NCBI GenBank assembly: GCA_963277665.1
Contig: OY728136.1
Coordinates: 1,978,540,576 to 1,978,604,575 of the forward strand
Source: Viscum album
Taxonomy: Eukaryota; Streptophyta; Magnoliopsida; Santalales; Viscaceae
DNA length: 64,000 nt
Reading direction: 5' to 3'
The notes below the pieces were generated by a model that saw only the letters and a list, made by a program, of their open reading frames with translations, did no database searches and was not told where the DNA came from. The position numbers were made by a program, and so were the translations under genes. The stretch's first letter is position 1; each line of letters starts with the position of its first letter. This document shows positions 46,187 to 57,608 of the stretch, in pieces.

Positions 46187-49100
46187 TGTCACGAACCTTC
46201 CTCGGGGCCCGTGCCGTGACTACCCCAAGCCCGCCATCCATAGGCCAGGGGCTGGCGACTAGCACCAAAGGCATAAATACCAAAAGAAGGGAAGGCGTTG
46301 CCTTTATGAAGTAAAAAACACAACAGAGTACACAAGTGAAGTAAGCACTAAGTAAAACTGGGTACAAGTAAGTGCTGAAAATTAAATGGGAAAGTATACA
46401 AACCCAACAGAAAGTACATTACAACTGAAAGGAAAGTACAAGAGTAGTAAGTAAAAACAGCAGCACCGAGTCTTCCTATGAAAATCCCACCTTAAGGGTG
46501 TGTACAGATAGTCTCCTCAGCTCCTCAGGTTCGACCGTCCGCTCCGTGTATGTCCCACCAAGTGGTCCACCTCCGGGTACCGTCCAGCTCCACAAGCCTC
46601 CACCACGATTAATGTTGTCCATCATCTGCATCCAACACACGTAGTGCAGGCATAGCCCGTGCAAGGATGAGTATACAATACTCAGTTGGGACCCCGAGAC
46701 CCCCGAAGGTCTCTCATAATCCACGAAGAATAAACCATGAAGGAAAGATACAATCACGAAGTATCAAAAACTCTACTTATGTATATGCCCATACATATTC
46801 CTAAGTCATCAGTTACAGTTCAGCAACAGCTCCCGAGCCCAAGCACAACCCAATCCACATAGGAAAGCACAACCCATTCCACACAGGAAAGCACAACCCA
46901 CTCCACACAGGAAAGCAAGTCAACCACATAAATGATATTGATTGAAAATCAAGGATCAAATCACACAGGTATACACTTCGTAAGGCGATAGAGATGATCA
47001 GATGTAGCCACTGATTTATCTCAGCTATCTAACCCACATAGGATACCAGACCAGCTAAGTTCTCGGACCGACAAAGGATACAAGACTAGCTACTCTGTTG
47101 GACCCACATAGGATATAAGTATAGAGGTCAATACTGCCAGAACCACATAGGATACAAGAATAGTAGTCATCGTCATCGAACCCACGGAGGATTCCAGTAT
47201 AGTCTTCGTCGCTACCGAACCCATGGAGGATCCAAGTACTGTCATCCTTACTACCGAACCCACGGAGGATCCAAGTGCAGTAGTCATCATCGCAGTCGCA
47301 GCCAAAACTAGGATTTCAGCACACAACATGCTCGATTCCGGGAGGGTCCGCTCCTTGAGAAAAAGAGAGTCGATACATCAACTGTCACGAAGTCCAAAGT
47401 TGATGTAACCCAAAGTTCTGTCTCGACAAAAGAAACTCTACACAACAGACGGTACGTCAATCGGACGCCCGGTCTGAGAGTTATTGACTTTTCCGTTCGA
47501 GGGGCCCGATTGGTTTTTAAGCTAAAAACAAACCGACTGTACTCCAGATGCGTCCAAACCTCAAGCGGAGTAAGCCAAAAGGTCCTTCTCAACAAAATTA
47601 TCCCAACTCACTTGACGACATGTCAATCAGATGTCCAGTGCTTAAGATATAAGTGTTTCCGCTCCAAGGGCCCGGTTGGTCTCAGGTTCAAACCTACCCG
47701 TCCATACCCAAACTTTTCCGAAACATCGAGTCTAATATACCAAAATGACCTTCTCGATCCATGTATTCCTACGAAACTGATGGTGCATCGATCGTAGGTT
47801 CTTAGCTTAAGTTATGGGAAAAAACCGAAAACGGTCCGAAGTGGGGGTCTGGGCCCAGTCTGACCTGGACCAACCCCCCTGGGTCGGCCCGAGCCGGGTC
47901 GACACGACCTGGGTTTGGCCCGGATGGGTGCGGCCTGACGCGGATGGGCGCGACCCGAATCGGATGGGCGCGGCCCGACCCGGATGGGCGCGGCCCGGCC
48001 CGTATGGGAGCGGCCCGACCCGGATGGGCGTGGCCCGGCCCAGTCCACGCGACCCGCCCTGCCCCGGCCGAGGGGGGCGCTGGCTCGGCCAGCGGGCCGA
48101 GCAGGGGGGACGCGGTCCCCCCTTTGATTTCAGCGGACGTGGCGCCTGGCGCCGCGTCTCTCCCAGATCCCGCACGACCGTGGGATCCAGCCTTTGCCGC
48201 CGCGGCGGGCTTCTGCCAGCGGCGTGCCAGGGCACCGCCGCGCCGGCGACCCGCGCCGACGGAAGCTTCAGCGGGCCACCAAAGTCATTCCGTTTGTCTG
48301 ATTTCGGTCCCATATGCGCCTGCGGTCATCTCAGGACCCGTACATCACTACGAAGGCCTCCAATTTCCATTTCGGTCCCGCTTTGTCATCACCAATTATT
48401 CCACACATCAAGAACAAAGAAGCGGTGAGTTCAGACTTGTTCGTTAGTCCGCACCCACCGTGTTAGTGGTTCAAAGCATCACAAAAAAATACACGCCATG
48501 CCGAGGGTATAATTCTCATAAAAGAAGAATATAAAAAATTCTTTCCTCTACCTCAACAAGGAAGACGATCATCGACATCACGATAGACAGCGTCACGGGG
48601 AAGAGGATCGTAGGCATCGTCGGGGAACGCCGAGGAGGAAGCGACGTCTCCTCTCTTGCCGCGGAGAAGGGTAAGGGTGGAACGTCGTTGATCTATGAGG
48701 AACCAGCGTTATTCATCATTCTTCATCAGAGGTCGGCGTTCTTCGTTGTTCTTCGTCAGAGGCCGACTTTCTTCCTCGCACAATGAAGCTCTCGTCCTTA
48801 ATAATATAATAGGTTCCTCCTATTATTCAATTATACCCGTAAGGTAACTCTCCCATAATTAATTCACCAAATTAAATAAAATGTGTTGAAATTTAATTAA
48901 ATAAGGGAGAGAGATGGTCCCCCATTATTAAACGCGTTGGCAGTTAAATAAAAAGGGGAAAAGAAGAAGGTTCCTCATTAAAATATGGGTTGACATAATT
49001 TAATGGATTGAGGTGACAATTAATGAAGGTTTGTCAAATTAATGGGGGTTCTTAATGAGATTTATAGGGAACTAAATGGTGGGACTTGTGTGGGCCCCAC

Positions 49101-49513
49101 CTCTCTAATATCCACACTTGGGTAGTTAAGTGGCTATGGGCCCCACCCTTAACTACCCATGGCAGGGGAAAACCTCCTCATGAAATAAAAATTGTTCCGA
49201 AAATTTTTATTTACTACTTAAATAAACCCCCCAAAATTATCTTCTCCTCCTTTGCAAACATAACTACGATAAGTGTCCCCTTAAGCAATTACCAGTGCTG
49301 CGAGTTCATCTGTGCCCTCATATTTTAATTCCGAGCACTAGTTCAAAAGTTAAAAAACCCCGCTCGTTCGTTCACTGAATGTACCTGAGCTAAATTTCGA
49401 AAATTGATTTCAGGCACACCGGGTCTTGGAATCAAGCGCCGTCAGAAGCTACCGACTCGTAAGAATTCCAAAGTATTTAAAAAAAAATTCCTTGAAATTT
49501 TCAAGAATTTACA
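46187..49513 (-). repeat. 5' LTR of C3
   Basis: It starts TGTCACGAACC on the + strand and ends TTTACA. It aligns with 38142-41359 throughout. It contains the 24-bp array (46844-46915), the 39-bp array (about 47025-47300), a 20-bp GC-rich array (47921-48040) and a CpG-rich block (about 47820-48300). Confidence 0.88.
47921..48040. repeat. 20-bp GC-rich minisatellite, six units (C3 5' LTR only)
   Basis: Six exact-length 20-bp units run head to tail from 47921, with consensus CGGATGGGCGCGGCCCGACC. The equivalent place in the 3' LTR (near 39830) has no such array. Long open frames of 78-204 codons across it on both strands result from its GC content, not from coding. Confidence 0.9.
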
Positions 49514-49518
49514 AACAC
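49514..49518. repeat. Target-site duplication AACAC, right copy (element C3)
   Basis: It differs at one base from GACAC at 38137-38141. The Tat/Ogre 3' region resumes here. Confidence 0.65.
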
Positions 49519-52500
49519 CTAGACTTGTACTATGGGGAAAAACTGCACTGTTCCCACCAATTCATGTTGGCTCTCCTTCTTACCCACTGCATGACATTAA
49601 ACTGCATGGGACTTTGAGAACTACATGTGACTTTATTCTCATCCCTTTGAGATGCATAGTGATGCCCAAAAAATTGTATTCCGGCCCAACCACAACCATA
49701 AATTTTTTTTGGCCCATTTGGATTGAGTTTTACTAAAAAGGTGTGGGGTGTGGTTGAGATCTCTTTGGTCCTCATTCACATCGGGACTCTCCATGACACC
49801 ACATTGTGCATCCCCATGTTTGGAACTCCATACAATGGTCTATCCCACATGACCCTAAACTATCCGAATATTTAACTACAACATGACATTAAATTGTTCT
49901 ACAACCTCCTTACCGTATGAAGTTAAACTACATGGAGGTACGTACTTACCGAATGATGTTAAACTGCACATAGGCAAGCACATCCCCACTACATTACGAT
50001 AAACTATATAAACTATCTTCCATTTTTCATTCATTAATAGAGGACCATAATAGACATACCTTGGTCAACCAGAGTACATGATGTTTCCACAATCTTTTAA
50101 GATCACTTCAAATCCATATAAAACACTTCATGTATTGATTGTCTCGGATAACCATAACCTTCCAATGCCCTTGGAAAAGATAATTGACTTCAAGGAACCT
50201 TTTCTTGACTATAAATACAAGAACATGGATGATACATATGAACCTATAGACATCAACCAAATATGTTACTCTGAAAAAGGATATCCCAATTCTCTTGAGC
50301 CCTGACATCATCACTGCAGCACTCAACACCTCAATGTTTCTGAACTGGTCCTTATAAGACTATCCCATATCATTACTCATGACATGATAAACTAAAGATA
50401 TTATTTACAGTGTTTTCATCCAATGCTTTAGAAGAAGTTGGGGCATTCTTAAACCTATGCATCCTAATTAAGATCTTGTGCACTATCTCCTATATTAGGC
50501 CCATTTTAGTCATCGCATTAAATTGTCTGCATTTTTTTCAAAGTTGTACGACCGTAAACAATAGACTATAATGGTCCAAATTGTGAGACCTTAAACTTTT
50601 AACAAAAGAGATGAAAAACTTGTCAGGTTGAAAACCCAAAAAAGAAGACCCAAGAAAAATTCAAGTCAACACCCACTAAACTCTTCATCCTCAGAGTTTA
50701 GGAATAAATTAGGATGCAATAACATAAGGAATAAATTTCATGAAGTTTATAACCCTAGTAAAATCCATGATATGCTTGCTAGACCCACTGGTCCAAGAAA
50801 AAGTTAGGGAAATGTTTGTCACATCTCCCCACCACAAGAATATGTTTTCTCGGTGATGACACAACTTTTAGGGTACTCAAACCCTTCTAAAATTTTAGGT
50901 ATTATGAATACCACACTTTGTGAGTTTGGGTATCTTGAATCAGCATAACCTTCTAGAGTCCTTGGAAATGATATAAGAATTCACGGACTATTTTCTTAAC
51001 TATGCATACATTCCCATGGATCCTGCATATGTGCATATTTCCATCACAAAATACATCACTCTGAAAAATGACATTCAGAATCTCATGAGAATTGACATCA
51101 TCACAACAACACTCAACTTCTTAGCATGTTTGAACTGCTACTTGTATGACTTTCCCATATCATTATTCGGAATTGAGCACTCCAGATTGTGATTTACAGT
51201 CCCCAGAGGAAACTATCAAAGTGGATTTCATATCTTCAATGTTATGTCACCATGTTTTGTTCCCTTCCTCAAGGAAGGACTACGACACTTCATTTTCTAA
51301 CCTTTTATTTCCCACATCTCATGCTTTGAAATCACAAGGCATAGAGCTCAAGCTTCACTTTAAGAGTTATCTACCCTGGAGTTCCATAAACCATCCTAGA
51401 CAACATTAATCCCATATCCAACTTCATCATATAGACGTTTGAGTCTTCAAAACTCAGGAAAATCCCTCAGAAAGAAGTGGAGATCTTCTTTGGAATGGCA
51501 TGATACCAATGCCTAAGGGCATTAACCTAGTAACTAAAGGCATATTCTCCTTACCAGAAAGGAGCTTCAATCCTGTGATCCTTTGAAAAACCTTGGCGGA
51601 ACATAGAATTATAGTATTTCATGGTACATACTCAGCATGTCTTCACCACCTCATAGTCTCGAACTCAAACTTTCGAGTTATGATTTACTTCATTAATACC
51701 ACAACTATCCATGTGGGCTCAGTATCCCCAGTATTCCAACCTTATCAATATTACCACCAAAAATATTTCAAAGAACATTTAAAAAGATACCCAGCTTCAA
51801 GGAATATTTTATTTACTATGCATATATGCTCATGGGTCCTACCTATGTGCCTATATACATCAACAAAATGTGTCACTCTAATAAAAGGGAATTATGATCT
51901 TCATCAGCCTCAGTAACACCATGGTTGGATCCATCTCCTCAGTGTGTTTTGGGCCATTCTTGGCACGTCTGCACCATATACCATGATCATATGGTCTGAG
52001 CTAAAAGATCCTAAAGTAAATAAATATGAGTTCTGCACTAAAAGACCAAAAACTAAAGCAATATGAGGTCCGATATAAAATACCCTAAACTAATCAATAA
52101 TGAGTTTCAAGCTAAAATACCATAAAGTAAAGAAATATGAGGTTCATGGTAAAATACTCCAAAACTAAAGCAAGGAAGAAATTTAGTATTAAAAATCATG
52201 TAAGGACTACCATATGGTCTTGAACATTAATCTATGATTTTACAACCCATCAAATTTGTCAAAGGATGAAGTGTTCACCATTGAGGACATATCTCACACC
52301 CGAGTGGTCTCTTTTCAGATCATGTGATCTCAAGACAGCTAGAACATATTACGAATATAGAACCTCATATAAGTGAGCCATCACGAGAATCACTCAAAAG
52401 GAATTAGTTAGGATTAAAACATCTAATTCCAAGAATTCAAGTCCATTCTATATAAATATGTGGATCGTTATCGAAAAAAATTTATAATACAACGGGATAT

Positions 52501-53610
52501 TGAGAAATCATATAAAGAAGTGAATTGAAAAGTATGTTTAGGAAATTCATTCGTTCACTATATGAAAAATAGGGTAGAATATCCATATTTTGGAGTCTCA
52601 TTGAATCCTAAAAAATGGTGTGTAGTGAAAAAGTATGGGATGCGATAAATAAATTGAGTTACAGCAAAAAATAGTCGGAATCACTTGCATGATCGACAAT
52701 AGTCTGGTAGGAGGTGTTGATTGACCATTTGAGTTCCGTTCTCCCTACTTCATTCATTTATCCTATAGGAAGAATAACCTCAACCAAAATATTCTACTCT
52801 TAATCCCTCCTTTGGGAAGTGGCCAATGAGGTCATTGATGTTGAAAGGTTCAACTTTAGATGAAAAATCATCTCCTTATACCTCCATATCTGTGACATCA
52901 AAGCATCCATCTGGATATGAGGTTCATACAACAACTGATGACCTTGTTTCAATGCCCCTTTCATAACCCTCATTTTTTTGGAAAAGGAGGCCTCACTCAT
53001 AAAATCTTGTAGGGCCCTTTCCTACAAGGCTAAGTATTTTTGGATCAAGTTGATCTACTGTATAATTTCAAACAAAGGTTGCTGATCAAAACCGCCTGCC
53101 CCTAGATCATGAAATAACAAGCAGAGGATCTCCCCTTAGAGAATTGCGATTGCGTGACCTAAACATGGTTATTTGAATCACAAGTAATCAAATCAATAGG
53201 TCATAGAATATCAAAAAAACCTAAAGGAAACCATAAACCACATAGCCTAAGTATAAAAAATTACAAAAGAATATTTTTTAGTTGAGGAAGAAGAGTTTCT
53301 GAGTAGCAAGCAGTCTTGCACAAGAGCTCTGGTGATCTGGATTTGCGGTGCAGGCTCGCAAATAGGGTTTCACGATCAGGGTTCCTAGCACGATATTGAG
53401 ATAGAAGCAACAATGGAAATGCTCTGATAAGGAGGTGAAAAGTGGAATTAATTGTCCTCCACTCCCTATATATAGCTATTTTTTGGAATATCAAGTGTGA
53501 CCTAGTAGACCAAATTTCACATGAAGCACTGGTTCATAACACTGTCAGGGACTCTCATGGGAATTTATTTTCATTAGAACCGAGTCCTTGTCCCCTCAGA
53601 CCTCACTCCT
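49519..53610 (+). other. Tat/Ogre 3' region, part 2
   Basis: About 4.1 kb of internal DNA lies between C3 and the 3' LTR. It has no coding motif I can recognise; the longest frames (about 110 codons at 49404-49736 and 107 at 51593-51916) lack features. The CATGATGTTAAACTG motif recurs up to about 50000, and two segments near 50085-50330 and 50880-51140 resemble each other (AACCATAACCTTCCAATGCC / AGCATAACCTTCTAGAGTCC). A five-unit tandem array is at 51991-52175. A long 3' untranslated region of this type is usual in Ogre elements. Confidence 0.5.
51991..52175. repeat. 37-bp tandem repeat, five units, in the Tat/Ogre 3' region
   Basis: Units start at 51991, 52028, 52065, 52102 and 52139, each exactly 37 bp. 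They share GAGKTNC at the start, then a (C/A)TAAAA(G/T)A core and a CTAAAG-AAATAT-like tail. Units differ at several bases each, so the array is not recent. Confidence 0.85.
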
Positions 53611-53623
53611 GATGGGAGGAATT
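53611..53623 (+). other. Polypurine tract of the Tat/Ogre element
   Basis: GATGGGAGGAATT lies immediately before the 3' LTR start TGTTGACA. Confidence 0.65.
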
Positions 53624-56600
53624 TGTTGACACTTTCCAAATAATCATTTGAAAAATATAAAAGGAAGAAATACCTAAAATAAGTATTATTTTCCCAATAA
53701 AAGTAAAGAAATAAGTGGATGGTTGGAACTTGCAGATCGCATAATCCCTTAAGGGACTCGTGATTGTGTGACCACTCCAAGGTTATGTGAAGGATCCACG
53801 CATGGCGCATAACCCATGGGATGTCTCATTAATACCCCATTGGAAAACCTTCATGCTCTTGGGAAGGTCCTGCAAACAACCATGGAAGCATGGTGACTAC
53901 CATGTGAGTGCCCTATGCCACATAGTTTTTCAATGGAAAGTTTTTGAAAAACCACCCAAAATCCTTTGGAAATAAGGAATGATGATATTCAAAAAAATAG
54001 ACTCCCAGTGGTCATTAACTCATGAACTATATCATCATTGGGGAGAATAAAATACCTTAATTATATCTAAGCCAACTCACGTGATCCTTGAACCTTTGAA
54101 AGATAAAATGAAGGGGGTAAAGGGAAGAAGGAGAGAGTGGTTTGTGATCATTTAAGGACCTATGACGCACCCTCGGGCAACCCGTGAGATGTCAAGAGTC
54201 CTTGGTGGAATGTCTGCCTCATCTTGGGAAAGACCTTTGGATTGTCTGCCCCATCGCATGGAGGTCCTCAACTGTTCCTAATAAACTCCATGATTATCTA
54301 AGGGAAGACTGATGAATTTTCCCATGACATGATTACACACTCCTCATATGACCCATATTGGTCATGTGAGGTGTCATCTAGAAATCGAGTCAGAATCCTA
54401 GACATTGCTTGTGCAAACTAACATAATCTATGAACTTCTTAAAATAAAACAAATGATATAGAAAGGGGAGGTGAGATGTGTTCATGGTCACTAAAGGACA
54501 TGCAACACATCCTTGGCGACCAGAAATACATCACGAGTCTCAACGACACATTCACCTCACCTCATGAGATCCTTTTGAATTGTCATACTCTCTATACAAA
54601 GTGGCCCAAGAAACTTTACGGTGCTCTAAGGTTGAACGAATAGATTTTTACATGGAATGTATGTGCACCCCTATATGACCCATTTTGGTAATGTGACTCA
54701 TCTCTGAAAAATAGAAGAATTATCTTCAAAAAAACTCATGAAATATCACATGACTCCCAACATTTGTCACATAAAACAAGGGGGATGAAAATAGAGGAGG
54801 TGAGAGGTGTTTTCTGTCAATGAAAGACATGTGATGCACCCATCAAACCCCTAATGTAGTCCCATGAGACCCCAAGACATGTCACTGATGGTCTTCCGAG
54901 TGTCTTTCAACAAGAATTTGGATCTTTCGAAGGCCCTTAGACATGACATCACAATGTAATAATATTTCTAATACAAGACCACAATATCTAAAAAGTATTC
55001 CATAATAAAAAATAATCTGATAAGGGATGTGTTTATAGAAGAGACTTGGAATCACTGATAATCAAATGACTCACTCGGAGCAGTCTATAATAGAGACTCA
55101 TGAAGATATGTGGACCTAGACCCTATCGTCAACTCTAGCTTGGATTCATACCAGATACGCCACACAAATTGGAAAGTATCAGGGATAATGATGCCTATAA
55201 ATTCCATATTATGACATAAATAATGGGTTGGAATCTGACTGCTACTATGCACGCTAGATCCATAGACTCTGTAGAATCCCACTCTCGACTTCTATGGACT
55301 TATCTAAGAAGCTGATCACGAAACCTGTCAGATTTATGTTAGTTAATGTACCAACGGGTAGCCATAGTAGTCATGTGCTAGGTATAAAGAATTTCATGTG
55401 ATCATCCATAGATCACGCGAATGAACTCTTATGGGTTATTTTAAGAACATCCCATAAAACCACTAGATAATGCGATACTCAAGACAATCTAACACTGAAT
55501 AAAAACATGACATCCACAACACAAGGGCTAGGGCTAAGGTTAAATGTAGAGGACTTAATAAAGAGACATGCTCACTGGACCTCATGTGCTTCACATGAAT
55601 CATCCAAATAAATGAGACAACACCAAGGAGTGTCCCCTGGATCTAGAGGCACCTATTCATCATGCCATATGGGACACATATATTACTCCAGACATGTTAG
55701 AGAAACACACATGGTCCCCATGTGGGAACCAATTTTATCTCATGAACCCTATGGGTCTACCAACCGGGACTTGTGACATCCATTGAAAAAATCATTTGAC
55801 TCATATAATAGTGTTTTTTCATGTCAGTTGAGTCTTGTGAAGGTATCTTTACATGATACCCAAGCTCTTGCGATGCCCTCTGGGCAAGTCAGCTATGAAT
55901 CACGATGGCCTCCAGTCTTGTCGGATAGGTCTTGAAATGTTTCCTAGGGGTTCCATCCAAGATATGTGACACACCTCAGACTATGCCACACTGTCTCCCA
56001 TGACACCCTCCATATGTATCAATCTAGTTCAAATGATGGCTTCTAAGACATGCCAAATGAGTCATGAAACACCCTCTCTACAAGAAGGCAATGTAAATAG
56101 GGCATACCAGGGCATGCCAATATTGTCTTTCCTGAGTGTGTAAGCCTTGATAAATAGGGAATACACTATGTGTAAGTCCCGAAATAAAGGTAACTATGAC
56201 AAATCGGATTGTTTCCATACTTAGGATACATAGGCTACCTCTCCTAGAGTTTTGAGCTCCATATTGATCATATAGGGAAACCATAGTATCTAGGTCCCTT
56301 ACTCAAAGAAATAAAATTGATTATTATCTATACCTTGTTTATCACAATGAGAATGGATCACATAGAATTAGATAATTTCAATGATCATGGTGTATATACT
56401 ATAAACATACACAAAGGTACAGGTTAACCTCAGTGTGTAAGCCCCAAATATAAACTGAACCTTGATGAATCTGATTCCTTCCATACTCAGGATACGTAGG
56501 ATGTCTCCTCAAGGTATGATCTCTATAATGAACACCCCAAGGATTTTTCCAATACATAACCCCATATATACACACCATGAGACTGATTATATGATACCCC

Positions 56601-57395
56601 CTTGTTTTCCACATCGATCATAGCTCATATGGGATTAAGAGGATGTAAAAAACACCTTATTGAGCATCATGAATATACAATAACTAGGTAAATGGTATGG
56701 ACATACCTTATACAAGGGTATATACCTTAGGGACAATCCCAAGGATGAGAATGAACTATGTGGATTTGGATTCCTTCCATAACTAGGATATGGAGGAAAC
56801 TACAAAATATCTCGATCCTTTCCTCAGAATATTAACCCCCTACTTAAGTGTAATTATATTCCCAAGCACTTGGTTATACATATTTATTATATAAGTATCC
56901 ACATGTTACTGAAAAATGACAGAGAACCTCAGATACATACAGATGTACCAACTAATGGAATTCTAGTCTTATGTTTACAATGGATAATTACCCTATATTT
57001 TTTCTATTAGGGTAATAGGCCTCATATTGGGATTAGGAAGAGATTCACAAACATATATTAAATCTATAAGAGAGTCTCATAGTGGAAAATAATTCCACCA
57101 AAAAAGATGTGATGTGCCTAAATTCCCATTCTCTAGACCAATGAGAGTCCCCAAGAGTCGTTAGGCCTGAAGCACTAGTTGACCGTCTGCCTTTGGAAAG
57201 AAGGTATGTACCCAGGTATAGATGGGGGAACCATTAAGAGTTTCTGAGATATCAAAAACATGTTGAGACAAAATATGAGACCCAAAATAAAATTATCAAC
57301 TATGAGACATTACCAGAAAGATAAAAAGGATACACTTACCAGTCCCCATTGGGGCATTTTGATTCAGGCATACCTTTGATAATCCCGAGGAAATA
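53624..57395 (+). repeat. 3' LTR of the Tat/Ogre element
   Basis: It starts TGTTGACA and matches the 5' LTR, including both subrepeat families (units near 54120, 54457, 54787 and about 56160-56800). Its right end is fixed by the TSD AAGAG at 57396-57400. Small open frames on it are not coding. Confidence 0.85.
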
Positions 57396-57400
57396 AAGAG
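57396..57400. repeat. Target-site duplication AAGAG, right copy (Tat/Ogre element)
   Basis: It is identical to 1353-1357, and copia RT sequence continues directly after it. Confidence 0.85.
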
Positions 57401-57608
57401 CTTGAACATGGGATGTTATTTCAAGATAGATAGTTAAAAACATTATTAGGACTAAATGGGGTTTCTAAAACAACATGAATGAATGTGGAATAGTGATCCC
57501 AAACAAGGCACGACTTGTGCATAATAGATACTTATAGATTATAGGTATTGATATAAATGAACCATTTTCTCTAATTTATGTAGGTTCTAGGAACAACATA
57601 AGCATCTT
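57401..57608 (+). pseudogene. Ty1/copia pol remnant, right part (start of reverse transcriptase)
   Basis: LEH continues the EMLEE of base 1357. With one frameshift the next residues read IVKNIIRTKWGF, NNMNECGIVIPNKARLV and IIGIDINEPFS, matching the copia RT entry NIIGTKWVFxNKxxExGxVxRNKARLVAxGYxQxEGIDYxETFAP. Similarity ends at about 57608, where another copia LTR begins. The strand agrees with the left fragment. Confidence 0.85.

Larger units (their letters stand above)
38142..49513 (-). mobile_element. Full-length, decayed Tekay/Del-type chromovirus C3
   Basis: LTRs at 38142-41359 and 46187-49513 flank a 4.8-kb internal region that on the minus strand carries gag, protease, RT, RNase H, integrase and a chromodomain, in the order of chromoviruses. 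An initiator-methionine primer-binding site (46173-46183) and a polypurine tract complete it. Stops and frameshifts are present in most domains. It lies in the same orientation as C1 and C2 and represents the kind of autonomous element that could have mobilised them. Confidence 0.92.
1358..57395 (+). mobile_element. Giant Tat/Ogre-type Ty3/gypsy retrotransposon, nested-insertion host
   Basis: Direct repeats of about 3.76 kb at 1358-5116 and 53624-57395 bound this element, with the 5-bp TSD AAGAG on both sides. Pol domains lie on the + strand in the order protease, RT, RNase H, second RNase H, integrase. The extra RNase H between RNase H and integrase is diagnostic of the Tat/Ogre lineage. The element spans 56 kb, but three later insertions with their TSDs account for about 32.7 kb, leaving about 23.3 kb, within the size reported for Ogre elements. 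Its own internal DNA is 5117-5601, 15904-19640, 30692-38141 and 49514-53623. Stops in all coding parts make it inactive. Confidence 0.87.

Noticed and set aside
47814..48447. Long open frames of 167-204 codons on both strands
   Set aside because: They overlap in several frames across the GC-rich block and the 20-bp array of an LTR; the products are low-complexity and the other LTR does not keep them.
57409..57413. Right end of the Tat/Ogre LTR placed at 57408 after TTGAACA
   Set aside because: That would give a TSD of TGGGA against AAGAG; ending at 57395 gives a perfect AAGAG and restores the copia frame.
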